From JAHCHG01 sp965214585 (GTDB taxonomy: Bacteria > Acidobacteriota > Blastocatellia > Pyrinomonadales > Pyrinomonadaceae), in assembly GCA_965214585.1 (NCBI GenBank), contig OZ243957.1, forward strand, positions 1,984,001-2,048,000: a stretch of DNA of 64,000 nt, read 5' to 3'. Every line of letters starts with the position of its first letter. The stretch's first letter is position 1. Made by a program: the position numbers and the translations under genes. Below the pieces are notes generated by a model. It did not search any database and had not been told where the DNA came from. It was given only the letters and a program-made list of their open reading frames with translations. Positions 1 to 9,892 of the stretch are shown one piece after another.

Positions 1-85
1 TTTTTGTCACTTTTTCCAATTCAAGTTCACATATACAAATGACAGGAAAAATTCAAAAATTTTGCTTACTAAAAAGGAGAGAAAA

Positions 86-3000
86 ATGAAGATAAATTCA
101 AAATCGGACGGTTTACGGTTATTGGCTTTTACGCTGATCGCCATCGGCACGTTATTTTTTCAGACGGCTTCGGCGCAGGCTTTGAGGCTGGACGCTAATT
201 TTGGCGCGGGCGTAACGGATGCCGCGCCGAACACTTATTATTCGACGACTCAGCCGGACGGGAAAATTCTGGTCGGCGGAGATTTTCAGGTTGCCAACGG
301 AGTGCGAAAAAGAAATCTGGTGCGTTTTAACGCCGACGGCACGCTTGATAATAATTTTAACCAAGGCGGCTTTGGTCCCGATCTACCCGTTTATGACATT
401 GTTGTTTTGTCAACCGGCAAAATTCTGATCGGCGGCTTTTTTGTCAATTATAATGGGATTGCCGCAAGCGGCATCGCCCGTCTTAATGCCGACGGAAGCC
501 TCGACACGACTTTTAATCCGGGCGGCGCAGGAACTGAGGGCGGGCGGTTCGGCGGCAACGGCGGCGTTCAGAAAATCGCCGTTCAAGCGGACGGCAAAAT
601 TCTGATCGGGGGTTTTCTGACTTCATATAATGGAGTTGCGAAAAACACCGTTATCAGATTAAACGCTGATGGAACTTTGGATACTACTTTCAACACTCTG
701 CTCAAAGCAAACGAGTTTGTCGAAGGAATCGCCATTCAGCCAAACGGCAGGATCGTTATCGGCGGATTTTTCACCCTTCCTAACGGAAACAATTCAAACT
801 TTAACGTCGCCCGTCTGAATCCCGACGGTTCTGTGGATACGAGTTTTAATCCGGGCGGCGGCACGAATAACGATGTTTATACAATCGGTCTGCAAGCGGA
901 CGGTAAAATTTTGGTCGGCGGAATTTTTTCGACCTTTAACGGATTACCGCGTCCGGTCATCGCTCGTCTGAATCCTAACGGCGCGTTGGATACGACGTTT
1001 AGTTTAAATATAACGGCTTCGATAGCCGAAGATTTTTCGGTTCAGTCGGACGGGAAAATTTTAGCCGCCGGATATTTTACAACTGCATCCGGTCAGAAAC
1101 TTTCGGTTGTCAGATTAAACACGGACGGCAAAATTGACGATACTTTCCAGCCGCCCGCCGCCGATAGTCTGGGTTACAACGTAGATTTGCAGGCGAACGG
1201 TAAGGTCGTCGTTGTCGGTTTTTTCGCTCTCAGAAACGATTTTAACCGCATCGGAATTGTCAGGCTCAACAGCAACGGCGGCGTGGACAACACTTTTAAC
1301 GGCGCGGTTTCCAAACTCGGATTGGTTGACGCTATCGCCGAACAGCCGGACGGCAAGATTTTAGTCGGCGGAATTTTTCACAAAGCCAACGGCACATCGA
1401 GATTTAATATCGCCCGATTTAACGCCGACGGCAGCTTGGACGCGAGTTTTAACACGGGAATAGCAGAACCGGATGAGTCTGTTAATTTTTCAAACCGCGT
1501 TTACGACATCGAAGTTCAAGCGGACGGCAAAATCTTGGTCGGTGGAATCTTCAACGCTTTTGCCGGAGTCGCCAGACCGCAATTGGTTCGGCTGAATGCG
1601 GACGGTTCGGTTGACGAATCGTTTAATCCTTCGGGGATTATCACATTGGAACGCGCCGGCGGATATGTCTTTGATATTTTTATACAGGCGGACGGAAAAA
1701 TTCTGGTCGGCGGAATTTTCTTTAATCCGGCAAATACGGGGCAATTTAACGGCGTATTTCGTCTGAACGCGGACGGCGGCATTGATCCGAATTTCGCCCC
1801 GCGTTTCGGCAACGGAAGCAACGCGAATTCCTTCGTGCTGCAAATTACCAGACAGCCGGACGGAAAATATATTTTCGGCGGCGTATTCAACCGCTTTCTC
1901 GGCTCGCCCGTTACGCGCATCGTCAGAACCGATGCCAACGGAAATATTGACGGCTCGTTCAATACCGGAACGGGAGCGAATCTGACAATTCTCGACATCG
2001 CCCTTCAACCGGACGGTAAACTTCTGGTTGGCGGAGATTTCACAGAATTTAACGGAGTGAGCAGAAATCGCCTCGCGCGTCTGAATGCGGATGGTTCATT
2101 GGATACGTCTTTCAATCCCGGAACGGGAGCAGACAGAACGGTTCGCGCGATCTTGCCGCTTGCCAACGGTCAAACGCTGATCGGCGGATTTTTCTCCAAT
2201 TATAACGGAACAAAGGCTGAACATTTAGCCCGCATCAACGCCGACGGAAGTTTGGATACTTCTTTTGTATCGGGACTTTCCGATGATCCGTCTTATTTTG
2301 TCAGACAATTTTTACGGCAGTCGAACGGCGGAATTTTAGTCGGCGGCGAGTTTGACGTTTATAACGGAACTGTGCAAAACAGTCTGATAAGAATACTCGC
2401 CCGAAGTCCGCAATTCGATTTTGACGGCGACGGCAGAGCAGATTTGTCCGTTTTCCGTCCGTCAAACAGAACTTGGTATCTGAACCGAACAACCAACGGC
2501 TCGACAGCCGTGCAGTTCGGCTTGGCTTCGGACAAATTAGCTCCCGCCGATTACGACGGCGACGGCAAAACAGACATCGCCGTTTGGCGCGAAGCGGAAG
2601 GCAATTTCTATATTTCCAACAGTTCAAACAACGCCACGCGCATCGAGAACTTCGGTTTGCCGGGCGACGTTTTAACCGTCGGCGATTGGGACGGCGACGG
2701 CAAAGCCGATTTATCCGTTTACCGCGAAGGAGCGCAGAGCGTTTTCTATTATCGCGGAAGCGCAAATAATCCAAACGGAAATATCACTTTTGTTCCTTTC
2801 GGAACGACTGGCGACAAGCCCGTTCGCGGCGATTTCGACGGCGACGGCAAGTTCGACGCGGCTGTTTTCCGTCCGTCAAACAACACTTGGATCATTCGCC
2901 AAAGCTCGAATAATCAAATTCGTTACGTTCAATTCGGATTGGCAGCCGATAAATTCGTTCCGGCTGATTACGACGGCGACGCAAAGACCGATCTGGCGGT

Positions 3001-3241
3001 TTACCGCAGCGGAGTTTGGTATATTCTGCAATCGTCGAACAATCAGGTTCGCTACGAAACATTCGGCGCGGCAAGCGACGCGCCCGTTCCGGCGGATTAC
3101 GACGGCGACGGCAAGGCTGACATCGCCGTTTACCGCAACGGAACGTGGATTATCAAACAAAGCACGAACGGAAACGCTTCATTTACAAATTACGGAGCAA
3201 GCAACGACAGAGCCGTTCCGAACGCTTATATTAATCCGTAG
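86..3241 (+). CDS. Secreted delta-60 repeat protein with C-terminal FG-GAP-like repeats
   Basis: A signal peptide (MKINSKSDG, then a hydrophobic stretch ending TASAQA) is followed by about twelve delta-60 repeats (residues ~35-770; pattern QPDGKILVGG ... NG ... RLNADGSLDTSFNPG), a beta-propeller-like repeat of secreted proteins. From about residue 775 six FG-GAP/VCBS-like units follow, each with D(F/Y)DGDGK-D-(L/I)-(A/S)-V-(F/Y)-R and a W-(Y/I)-(L/I) strand; these loops usually bind calcium. The ATG at 86 is preferred over an in-frame TTG at 62 because AAGGAG lies 7 nt upstream and the signal peptide begins here. It shares its C-terminal module with the next gene. Likely exported to the cell surface or medium; ligand unknown. 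Family assignment is firm, the role is inference. Confidence 0.85.
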   Translation: MKINSKSDGLRLLAFTLIAIGTLFFQTASAQALRLDANFGAGVTDAAPNTYYSTTQPDGKILVGGDFQVANGVRKRNLVRFNADGTLDNNFNQGGFGPDLPVYDIVVLSTGKILIGGFFVNYNGIAASGIARLNADGSLDTTFNPGGAGTEGGRFGGNGGVQKIAVQADGKILIGGFLTSYNGVAKNTVIRLNADGTLDTTFNTLLKANEFVEGIAIQPNGRIVIGGFFTLPNGNNSNFNVARLNPDGSVDTSFNPGGGTNNDVYTIGLQADGKILVGGIFSTFNGLPRPVIARLNPNGALDTTFSLNITASIAEDFSVQSDGKILAAGYFTTASGQKLSVVRLNTDGKIDDTFQPPAADSLGYNVDLQANGKVVVVGFFALRNDFNRIGIVRLNSNGGVDNTFNGAVSKLGLVDAIAEQPDGKILVGGIFHKANGTSRFNIARFNADGSLDASFNTGIAEPDESVNFSNRVYDIEVQADGKILVGGIFNAFAGVARPQLVRLNADGSVDESFNPSGIITLERAGGYVFDIFIQADGKILVGGIFFNPANTGQFNGVFRLNADGGIDPNFAPRFGNGSNANSFVLQITRQPDGKYIFGGVFNRFLGSPVTRIVRTDANGNIDGSFNTGTGANLTILDIALQPDGKLLVGGDFTEFNGVSRNRLARLNADGSLDTSFNPGTGADRTVRAILPLANGQTLIGGFFSNYNGTKAEHLARINADGSLDTSFVSGLSDDPSYFVRQFLRQSNGGILVGGEFDVYNGTVQNSLIRILARSPQFDFDGDGRADLSVFRPSNRTWYLNRTTNGSTAVQFGLASDKLAPADYDGDGKTDIAVWREAEGNFYISNSSNNATRIENFGLPGDVLTVGDWDGDGKADLSVYREGAQSVFYYRGSANNPNGNITFVPFGTTGDKPVRGDFDGDGKFDAAVFRPSNNTWIIRQSSNNQIRYVQFGLAADKFVPADYDGDAKTDLAVYRSGVWYILQSSNNQVRYETFGAASDAPVPADYDGDGKADIAVYRNGTWIIKQSTNGNASFTNYGASNDRAVPNAYINP

Positions 3242-3275
3242 ATCGAATTTCTCTCCTGCCTCATAGAAAAAAAAA

Positions 3276-3311
3276 GCCGCCGGGTTTCAGATGTTTCCCG
3301 GCGGCTTTTTT
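3276..3311 (+). terminator. Rho-independent terminator
   Basis: A perfect 9-bp stem GCCGCCGGG / CCCGGCGGC with a 12-nt loop is followed by six T. An A-run precedes the stem, so it could work in both directions. It separates the two large repeat-protein genes into independent transcripts. Confidence 0.85.
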
Positions 3312-3425
3312 CGTCAAATTGCAGCTTTTTTCAAAAATCTCAAATTATTTTGAGCGATTTTCCAGAGTTATTCCGCATTACTAAATGAGAAGCAAATTCT
3401 TTATTTAATTTTTAGGAGAAAAAAG

Positions 3426-5933
3426 ATGAAAAAAGTTACACGATATTTGAGAAATACATTTTCGATTGCCCTTTTTATATTGGCGATCTCGGCAAGCGGC
3501 GCGTTGGCGGCGACTTTTACGATTACGAACACGAACGACAGCGGCGCGGGCAGTTTGCGCGATGCGTTGATGCAGGCGAACACCAATGCACAAGAGGACA
3601 CGATCAATTTCGATCCGGCGGTTTTTAACGTCCCGCGAACGATCACTTTGACAAGCGGCGAGATTCCTATTACCGCTGAGGATATGTCTGGAAACAATCA
3701 AATTGGAAGATTGGTGACGATCAACGGACCGGGAGCGAATCTTTTGACGATCAGCGGCAATAATGCGAGCCGGATATTTTTATTAACGGCAAATCCGGGA
3801 CACCGGATTCAAAACGCTAATGTTGTGATGAGCGGAATGACGTTGACGCAAGGCAACGGAGTGAGCAGTGCATTAGCAACAGGAAGCGGCGGAGCGATCT
3901 ATGCACTTAACGCCGCCCATTTGACATTAAATTCGATGGTTTTCAGAGATAATACCGGTGCAAGTAATGGCGGGGCAATGTATTTAAACGGCACCAGAAC
4001 TCTTGTCATAAACGATTCGCTGATAACCGAAAACTTGGCGAATACAAACGGCGGGATGTATATCAATGCTGAAAGCGGATCATTCGTGATGAAAAACACG
4101 ACCATTTCCAACAACACGGCGACAGACTCGCATACCGGAGGCATTTTTGTTCGTCGCGGAGATGTTGAAATTAAAAACTGTCAAATTACCGGCAATGCTG
4201 CGGACAGGAACGTAGGCGGAATGAACTTTTACCAATCCGCTATTGATATGTCCGACACGATAATCTCTAATAATTCTGCAGGCGGCAGCGGCGGCGGTCT
4301 TCTTATAGAAACAAGTTCATCAATTTTGAGAAGGGTTACAATTTCTAATAATTCCGGCTTAAATTCTGGTGGCGGAATGGTTTTAGAAAACCACGACAAG
4401 TTTACGATGATTGATTCGCTTGTTTCAAATAATTCCATTACGAATAGTCAATTCAGCGGATCCGCCGCAGGAGGCGGAATTTCTATATCTGTCTTCGGCG
4501 GCACTAACGCCTCGACTAAAATAATAAATACGACCATTTCCGGCAATACAGCCCGTTACGCGGGCGGTGCTATAGCCAACGGCGGTCGAAATACGCAGTT
4601 TATCAATTCAACGATTGTCAATAATACCGTTACAGATGCCGGCACCAGTTCTAATCGCGGCGGCGGCGGAATTGTTGATTATTGTGTATTAGCCAGCTGT
4701 GTCGGAGGTCCCTCTGATAAATATCGGGTTATACTCCAGAATACGATTATTGCTAATAATAACTCTCCGAACAACGGACCCGATCTGCGAAACCTGTTCC
4801 TTTCCAACGGCTACAACATCATCGGCAATACGCAGGGTTCGGGAACGAGTGCCGCCAACACGGGCGATCTGTTTAACGTCAATCCGCAGCTCGACGTTTT
4901 AGCCGACAACGGCGGAGCGACCAAAACTCACGCACCGCTTGCCGGAAGTCCCGCCATCAACGCCGGAAGCAACGCGCTCGCCGTTGACCAAGACGGAAAT
5001 AAACTGCGCTACGACCAGCGCGGCGCGTGCTTTGATCGCATCGTCGGCGGCACGGTTGACATCGGCGCGTTTGAACTCGGCGCGTCCGGCACGTGCAAAC
5101 GCGCCCGCTTCGACTTTGACGGCGACGGAAAAACCGATGTGTCCGTTTTCCGTCCCGATCAATCTCAGTATTTTTATCTTAGAAGTTCCGACGGTGTTGA
5201 TCGCGGCTTCCAGTTCGGTTCGCCTTCCGATACGCCCGTTCCCGCAGACTTTACAGGCGACGGCAAAACAGACATCGCCTTCTTCCGCCCGTCCAGCGGT
5301 CAGTGGTTCGTCCTCAGAAGCGAAGACGAATCCTTCTTCGCCTTCCCGTTCGGCGCAAACGGCGACATTCCCGCGCCCGGCGATTTCGACGGCGACGGGA
5401 AAGACGATGCCGCCGTCTTTCGTCCTTCAATCGGAACTTGGTTTATCTTAAATTCGTCCGACGGCAGCGTTACGACCAGACAATTCGGCTTAAACGGCGA
5501 CGTTCCCATTGTCGAAGACTACGACGGCGACGGCAAAGCTGATCTGGCTGTCTATCGCCCGTCGGTTTCCGAGTGGTATCTCCAAAGAAGCCGCGACGGA
5601 TTCATCGGTTTCCGCTTCGGCGCACCGAATGATACGAAACCCACCCCGGCGGATTTCACGGGCGACGGCAAAGCGGACATCGCATTTTTCGCTCCGTCAA
5701 CCGGACGCTGGTTCGTTCTCCGAAGCGAAGACACATCATTTTTCGCGTTCCCGTTCGGAGCGACGGGCGACATTCCCGCGCCGGGCGATTACGACGGCGA
5801 CGGGAAAGCGGACGCGGCGGTGTTCAGAGGCACGACTAAGCTGTGGTATGTCAATCAGACATCAAGCGGACAATTAATCGTGCAGTTCGGCTCAAGCGGC
5901 GACAAACCGCTTCCGGCAGCATTTCTGCCGTAA
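3426..5933 (+). CDS. Secreted right-handed beta-helix protein with CSLREA-like start, choice-of-anchor Q and FG-GAP-like repeats
   Basis: The signal peptide ends ASGALA. The mature N-terminus (FTITNTNDSGAGSLRDA) is the typical start of bacterial CSLREA/parallel beta-helix surface proteins. Residues ~90-470 hold beta-helix coils rich in ISNN, GGG and NTTISGNT motifs. Around residues 500-560 lies a choice-of-anchor Q type segment (AGSPAINAGSNAL ... DQRG ... VDIGAFE). Six FG-GAP-like units (FDFDGDGKTDVSVFRP and variants) fill ~560-830. Units 2-3 and 5-6 are almost the same two-unit block, which suggests a recent internal duplication. AGGAG sits 8 nt before the ATG. Probably an extracellular adhesin or polysaccharide-binding protein; no catalytic motif is seen. 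Confidence 0.85.
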   Translation: MKKVTRYLRNTFSIALFILAISASGALAATFTITNTNDSGAGSLRDALMQANTNAQEDTINFDPAVFNVPRTITLTSGEIPITAEDMSGNNQIGRLVTINGPGANLLTISGNNASRIFLLTANPGHRIQNANVVMSGMTLTQGNGVSSALATGSGGAIYALNAAHLTLNSMVFRDNTGASNGGAMYLNGTRTLVINDSLITENLANTNGGMYINAESGSFVMKNTTISNNTATDSHTGGIFVRRGDVEIKNCQITGNAADRNVGGMNFYQSAIDMSDTIISNNSAGGSGGGLLIETSSSILRRVTISNNSGLNSGGGMVLENHDKFTMIDSLVSNNSITNSQFSGSAAGGGISISVFGGTNASTKIINTTISGNTARYAGGAIANGGRNTQFINSTIVNNTVTDAGTSSNRGGGGIVDYCVLASCVGGPSDKYRVILQNTIIANNNSPNNGPDLRNLFLSNGYNIIGNTQGSGTSAANTGDLFNVNPQLDVLADNGGATKTHAPLAGSPAINAGSNALAVDQDGNKLRYDQRGACFDRIVGGTVDIGAFELGASGTCKRARFDFDGDGKTDVSVFRPDQSQYFYLRSSDGVDRGFQFGSPSDTPVPADFTGDGKTDIAFFRPSSGQWFVLRSEDESFFAFPFGANGDIPAPGDFDGDGKDDAAVFRPSIGTWFILNSSDGSVTTRQFGLNGDVPIVEDYDGDGKADLAVYRPSVSEWYLQRSRDGFIGFRFGAPNDTKPTPADFTGDGKADIAFFAPSTGRWFVLRSEDTSFFAFPFGATGDIPAPGDYDGDGKADAAVFRGTTKLWYVNQTSSGQLIVQFGSSGDKPLPAAFLP

Positions 5934-5949
5934 CTGTTTCTCCTAAAGA

Positions 5950-6001
5950 AGAAAGGGAAGAAGCAAAGAACCATTTCCGGCTTTTTGCTTCTTCCCTTTC
6001 T
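5950..6001 (+). terminator. Long perfect hairpin after the beta-helix gene
   Basis: An 18-bp perfect stem (5950-5967 with 5984-6001) encloses a 16-nt loop 16 nt after the stop codon. There is no T-run behind it, so it may act as an mRNA 3' stabiliser or a factor-assisted terminator rather than a classical one. Confidence 0.5.
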
Positions 6002-6007
6002 AAAAAA

Positions 6008-6143
6008 GCGGGCGCAAGAGCAATTCTTCCCGACTTGCAAATTTTATTATCTTTCCTTCTTTTACTTTATCTTGAGTAATTTTTAACTTTAATTACTCAA
6101 GATAATAAAACTTGCAGGTCGGGAAGGGTTGCTCTGCGCCCGC
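6008..6143. repeat. 136-bp foldback element
   Basis: The ends GCGGGCGC and GCGCCCGC are inverted, and the arms stay complementary with a few mismatches through a block containing TTCCCGAC and TTTTATTAT. The centre is a second perfect hairpin, ATCTTGAGTAATT / AATTACTCAAGAT (6069-6081 with 6091-6103). It follows the preceding hairpin directly and carries no ORF. Confidence 0.7.
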
Positions 6144-6277
6144 ACTTCCAAAATTGAAATGATTTAAGAATAAAATTTATTTTAAATTATTTTGACGCTT
6201 TTTCCCGCGTTTTCGCGCATATACAAACAGAGGCGGTAAAAAAAATAAGTCTTCGGGAAAATAAAAAAGAATGTAAG

Positions 6278-6503
6278 TCTAATTCTACTTTGTTAAGTTA
6301 AAAAAATTGCATCTTCGTTACTATTTTGAAAGGAAATTTGAATGAATTCAGATTGAAAATACGGTAATTTTCCAATCACAATTCTCCATTCTCAATTATT
6401 TTGTTGGAAATGGTCGAAAAATACTTACAAAATAATGGAGAATTGAGAATTGAAAATGGAGAATCAAACAATCATTTCCAACTTAACAAAGTAGAACTAA
6501 ATT
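6278..6503. repeat. Nested inverted repeats with GGAGAATTGA-type units
   Basis: The outer arms (6279-6298 and 6480-6499) match with one mismatch around CTACTTTGTTAAGTT. The inner arms (6379-6402 and 6429-6452) consist of short alternating units such as GGAGAATTGAGAATTG. A short ORF crosses the element but is just the repeat in translation. The remainder of the 5934-6577 gap holds only these palindromes. Confidence 0.65.
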
Positions 6504-6523
6504 CCCTTGAGAAATTGTTTGCA

Positions 6524-6549
6524 GAAAAACGGCGGACATTTCGTCCGCC
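6524..6549 (-). terminator. Rho-independent terminator of the M13 peptidase gene
   Basis: Read on the minus strand, a 7-bp stem GGCGGAC / GTCCGCC with a 5-nt loop is followed by G and a T-run, 28 nt after the peptidase stop codon. Confidence 0.75.
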
Positions 6550-6577
6550 GGCTGCCTCGATAATAAATTTACTTTGC

Positions 6578-8602
6578 TTACCAAATCACGCACAGATCGC
6601 TTTTGACCATCGGTTTGTTTTCCTTGCAGTTAAATGCTTGGGCAAATTGCGGCATATTTGATAAAGGTCCGTTGACGCGCCAGCGCGGAAGGGCGTGCGA
6701 ATCGCCGAGAACTTGCGAGCGTTCGGCTTCGGCGGTGGCTTTTGCCGCCCAGACTTGCGCCCAGCCTAAGAAAAATCTCTGCTCCGGCGTGAAACCGTCA
6801 ATTTTTTCGGCTCGCGTTTTGCCTTCCATAGATTTCTGAAAAGCCGTGTAAGCAACCGCTAAACCGCCGAGATCGCCGATGTTCTCGCCCAAAGTTAATT
6901 TGCCGTTCATAAACAAACCGGGCTGAACTTCGTATTTGTCGAACTGCTTGACGACGCAGTTTGCACGCTCGTCAAATTTCGTGCGGTCTTCATCCGTCCA
7001 CCACGATTTCAAATTTCCTTCCGCGTCGAATTTGCTGCCCTGATCGTCAAAACCGTGCGAAATTTCGTGTCCGATCACGCCGCCGATTGCGCCGTAATTG
7101 ATCGCGTCGTCAGCCGCAAAATTAAAGAACGGCGGCTGCAAAATTCCCGCCGGGAAAACGATTTCGTTCAAAGCCGGCGAATAATATGCGTTGACCGTCG
7201 GCGGTGTCATTCCCCAGCGCGTGCGGTCAACCGGCTTGCCGATGTCCTGCAAATTCCGTTTGATTTGGAATGTTCCCGAATTTTCCACATTGTCAAAATA
7301 AGATTTGCCGTTAATGCTCAAGCCTTTGTAACCGCGCAAAACGTCCGGGTAGCCGACCTTGCGCTTGAATGTGGAAAGTTTAACTTGCGCTTCTTTTTTC
7401 GTCGTGTCGCTCATCCATTCGAGATTGTTGATGCGCTCTTTCATCGCCGCGAAAAGATTGCTGATTAGTTCATCCATTCGCTCTTTTGCTTCGGGTTTGA
7501 ACGCTCTTTTGACGAATTCCTGTCCGAGTGCTTCGCCCAAACTGCCGTCCGTCGCCTGCACGCATTTTCTCCAGCGCGGCTGCTGTTCCTTCGTTCCGCT
7601 TAAATATTTGCTGTAAAAATTGAAGTTTTCCGTTTCAAATTTTTTCGACAAATTCGGCGCGGCATCGTTTATCAGCATCCAGCGCAGATAAGTTTTCCAA
7701 TCATTGATCGGAGTATAATCGAGCATCTGATGCACGGTTTTGAAAAACTTCGGCTGACCGATGTTGATCTCCGAAACCGACGGAACCACGCGCGTCATCA
7801 TATAAGTTTTCCAAGAAATATTCGGCGAAATTTCCTGCGCTTCCATCAAACTCATTTTGTTGTAACGATTGTCTGGATTTCGCAGATCAACCGGCGCGAG
7901 CGAGTTTCGGGCAAGCTGCATTTGAATATCCATCACGGTTTTCGCATTTGCCGCCGCTTCCGCCGGAGAATCGCCCAAAAGTTGGAACATATTCGTCATA
8001 TATTCGACGAACTTTTCGCGGATTTCCACCGATTTTGCATCGTCTTTCGTGTAATACTCACGATTCGGCAAACTCAAACCGCCCTGAGTCGCGTTGGCGA
8101 TCACCATCGAACTGTTTTTCAAATCCGAACCGCCGTAAAAACCGAACAAAGCGGGAATTCCCATATTATGCATCATTGCGATTTGATGCAGTAAATCCTG
8201 TTTCGTTTTGATCTTATCAATCTGTTTGAAATACGGATTAAGCGGTTTCGCGCCCGCTTTTTCAATCGCCGCTTCGTTCATACAGGACGAATAAAAATCG
8301 CCGATAAGCTGCGTATCGCTGCCTTTTTTCGCCTTCATTTTCGCGGCTTCGTCAACCACCTTTTTCAAGATATCGCGGTTATTTTCCGCCAAAACATTAA
8401 AACTGCCCCAACGCGAATAAGCCGCCGGAATCTCCGTATTTTTCAGCCAAGTGCCGTTCGCATACTGAAAAAAATCCGTGCAGGCTTCCGCCGAATTGTC
8501 CATTCTGGTCAAGTCAAAACCTTTATTTTGTGCAAATGCCGAAACGCAAAGTGCAGACAAAATCAACGAAATTCCGATTAACCGAAATTTATTTTTTATC
8601 AT
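6578..8602 (-). CDS. M13 family zinc metallopeptidase (neprilysin/PepO type)
   Basis: An exported endopeptidase of 674 residues, the usual family length. The signal peptide is MIKNKFRLIGISLILSALC ... AFA. The M13 N-terminal domain starts with DFFQYANGTWLKNTEIP. The zinc site HEISH lies at 512-516, and GENIGDLGGL supplies the third ligand Glu and the conserved Asp. The chain ends with the family's Cys-x-x-Trp (CVIW). The start is set at 8602, where AGGAGAAC precedes ATG; the longer open frame to 8776 runs into a tandem repeat and lacks a ribosome site. Substrates of bacterial M13 enzymes are small peptides; the physiological role is not visible here. It stands alone, downstream of plsC on the same strand. 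Confidence 0.95.
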   Translation of the reverse strand: MIKNKFRLIGISLILSALCVSAFAQNKGFDLTRMDNSAEACTDFFQYANGTWLKNTEIPAAYSRWGSFNVLAENNRDILKKVVDEAAKMKAKKGSDTQLIGDFYSSCMNEAAIEKAGAKPLNPYFKQIDKIKTKQDLLHQIAMMHNMGIPALFGFYGGSDLKNSSMVIANATQGGLSLPNREYYTKDDAKSVEIREKFVEYMTNMFQLLGDSPAEAAANAKTVMDIQMQLARNSLAPVDLRNPDNRYNKMSLMEAQEISPNISWKTYMMTRVVPSVSEINIGQPKFFKTVHQMLDYTPINDWKTYLRWMLINDAAPNLSKKFETENFNFYSKYLSGTKEQQPRWRKCVQATDGSLGEALGQEFVKRAFKPEAKERMDELISNLFAAMKERINNLEWMSDTTKKEAQVKLSTFKRKVGYPDVLRGYKGLSINGKSYFDNVENSGTFQIKRNLQDIGKPVDRTRWGMTPPTVNAYYSPALNEIVFPAGILQPPFFNFAADDAINYGAIGGVIGHEISHGFDDQGSKFDAEGNLKSWWTDEDRTKFDERANCVVKQFDKYEVQPGLFMNGKLTLGENIGDLGGLAVAYTAFQKSMEGKTRAEKIDGFTPEQRFFLGWAQVWAAKATAEAERSQVLGDSHALPRWRVNGPLSNMPQFAQAFNCKENKPMVKSDLCVIW

Positions 8603-8681
8603 TTTTTGTTCTCCTGAAATGTTTAGAAATTTAAGTTTAGATTTTACGCCATTGTAAAAAGTTTGTTTCAAATGATGAAGA

Positions 8682-8781
8682 ATTGGTTTTTGGTTTTCGG
8701 CTTTCGGTCTTTGAGAAAGAAAAATAAAATTCAAGATTCGAGTTTCAAAAACCAAAGACCAAAGACCAAAGACCAAAGACC
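8682..8781. repeat. Hairpin built from a tandem ACCAAAG heptamer
   Basis: At 8751-8781 the heptamer ACCAAAG is repeated more than four times. The complementary arm (TTGGTTTTTGGTTTTCGG ... GGTCTTTG) lies at 8683-8712. The element fills most of the gap between the acyltransferase stop and the peptidase start. Confidence 0.7.
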
Positions 8782-8787
8782 ATCTTC

Positions 8788-9534
8788 TTACAAAACCGGA
8801 ATAAATTTTTCGCTCACCTTCTTACGCAATTCTTTAGCTAATTCTTTGCGATTCGGGTTTTGCAGAGTTTCTTCGCCGAAACTGATAATCGCCGTAAATT
8901 CGCGGATTTGGAAAAGCCGCCATAAATGTTCGATAAAACTTATGTCTTCCCACCAGCAAACGACATCGCTCGCTTTCGGCGAACCCGCGGGCGTTCTGTA
9001 AGAAATCGAAGCGTAGGAAACGGGAAAATCGGTGCGTGCGGCAAATTCCAGAAACGACGAATTGAACGGCAGAACTTCCGCGCCGATGGTGCTTGTGCCT
9101 TCGGGAAAAATTATCACGCCTTCGCCGTTTTCGAGCCGTTCGAGAATTTCTTCGCCCGCCCGCGGAATGTCGCGCCGGTTGTTTCGATCAATAAAAACCG
9201 TTCCCATATCGCGCACGATGCGCCCGCCGAGAAACCACTTTTCAATATCGCCTTTAGCAACAAAAACGCCGTCGGCAACTGCGCGAATCGCCGGAATATC
9301 CGTGTAACTCAAATGATTCGTCACCAGAAAAAACGGCGGACGCGGAATTTCGCCGATAGTTTCGATCTTCATATTGGCAATTTTTGCAAACGCCCGCGCC
9401 CAAATTTGAAAAATAATCTGCCGCCAAAAAAGTTTATTCGGAATAAAGACCGAGCCGATCAGCCAGATCGCATATAAACCGAAAGTCGAGCCGATAAAGA
9501 GAAATATTTTTACTGTCGCACGAATGTATTTCAT
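8788..9534 (-). CDS. plsC: 1-acyl-sn-glycerol-3-phosphate acyltransferase (PlsC/LPLAT family)
   Basis: Transfers an acyl chain to lysophosphatidic acid at the inner membrane in phospholipid synthesis. At 248 aa it has the usual size. A hydrophobic N-terminal segment (residues ~8-32) anchors it. The catalytic HX4D motif is NHLSYTD (His74, Asp79) and the substrate-binding motif is FPEGTST (143-149); GTVFIDRNNR is the usual block III. The start is the only sensible ATG. It lies upstream of the M13 gene with a tandem-repeat hairpin between them, so co-transcription is uncertain. The family is clear; a related acyltransferase specificity (lysophospholipid, ornithine lipid) cannot be excluded. Confidence 0.85.
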   Translation of the reverse strand: MKYIRATVKIFLFIGSTFGLYAIWLIGSVFIPNKLFWRQIIFQIWARAFAKIANMKIETIGEIPRPPFFLVTNHLSYTDIPAIRAVADGVFVAKGDIEKWFLGGRIVRDMGTVFIDRNNRRDIPRAGEEILERLENGEGVIIFPEGTSTIGAEVLPFNSSFLEFAARTDFPVSYASISYRTPAGSPKASDVVCWWEDISFIEHLWRLFQIREFTAIISFGEETLQNPNRKELAKELRKKVSEKFIPVL

Positions 9535-9609
9535 TTGAGTTTTAAGCCGTATAAATAACCCTTGTCAAGTATTTTAATTTGCAGAGAAGAATCTTAAAAA
9601 GTAATTGAC

Positions 9610-9674
9610 AGATGATATTTGATAATTTTTTCGCTCTCGCAAAAGAAACGATTCATATTTATCAAATATCATCT
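9610..9674. repeat. Inverted repeat with 16-bp arms
   Basis: AGATGATATTTGATAA at 9610 is the exact reverse complement of the sequence at 9659-9674. It lies upstream of plsC, directly before the foldback element that holds the IS. Confidence 0.65.
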
Positions 9675-9892
9675 ATCAATAGTTTGGATAGTGTTTAGAT
9701 TTTTGGTTTTATGAATTGCCTCCGGTTTTAACCGGAGGTTAAGTAATTGCTGATATAACAGGCTTTAGCCAAACTTAGTAAAAATATCAATCATCCTTTT
9801 TGCTTTAGCTGAAGCAGTAAGGAAATTTTTATTATTTTTTGCAGTTCGGCTAAAGCCATATCTTCATTGCATATCGAGTCCACGAGTTAAAA

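Noticed and set aside
2301..2774. Long Arg-rich minus-strand ORF inside the delta-60 gene
   Set aside because: Arg/Leu-rich antisense shadow of the GACGGCGACGGC repeats. The same holds for those in the beta-helix and RTX genes.
6401..6661. 86-codon plus-strand ORF near the M13 gene
   Set aside because: It starts inside the GGAGAATTG repeat and continues antisense to the peptidase 3' end.
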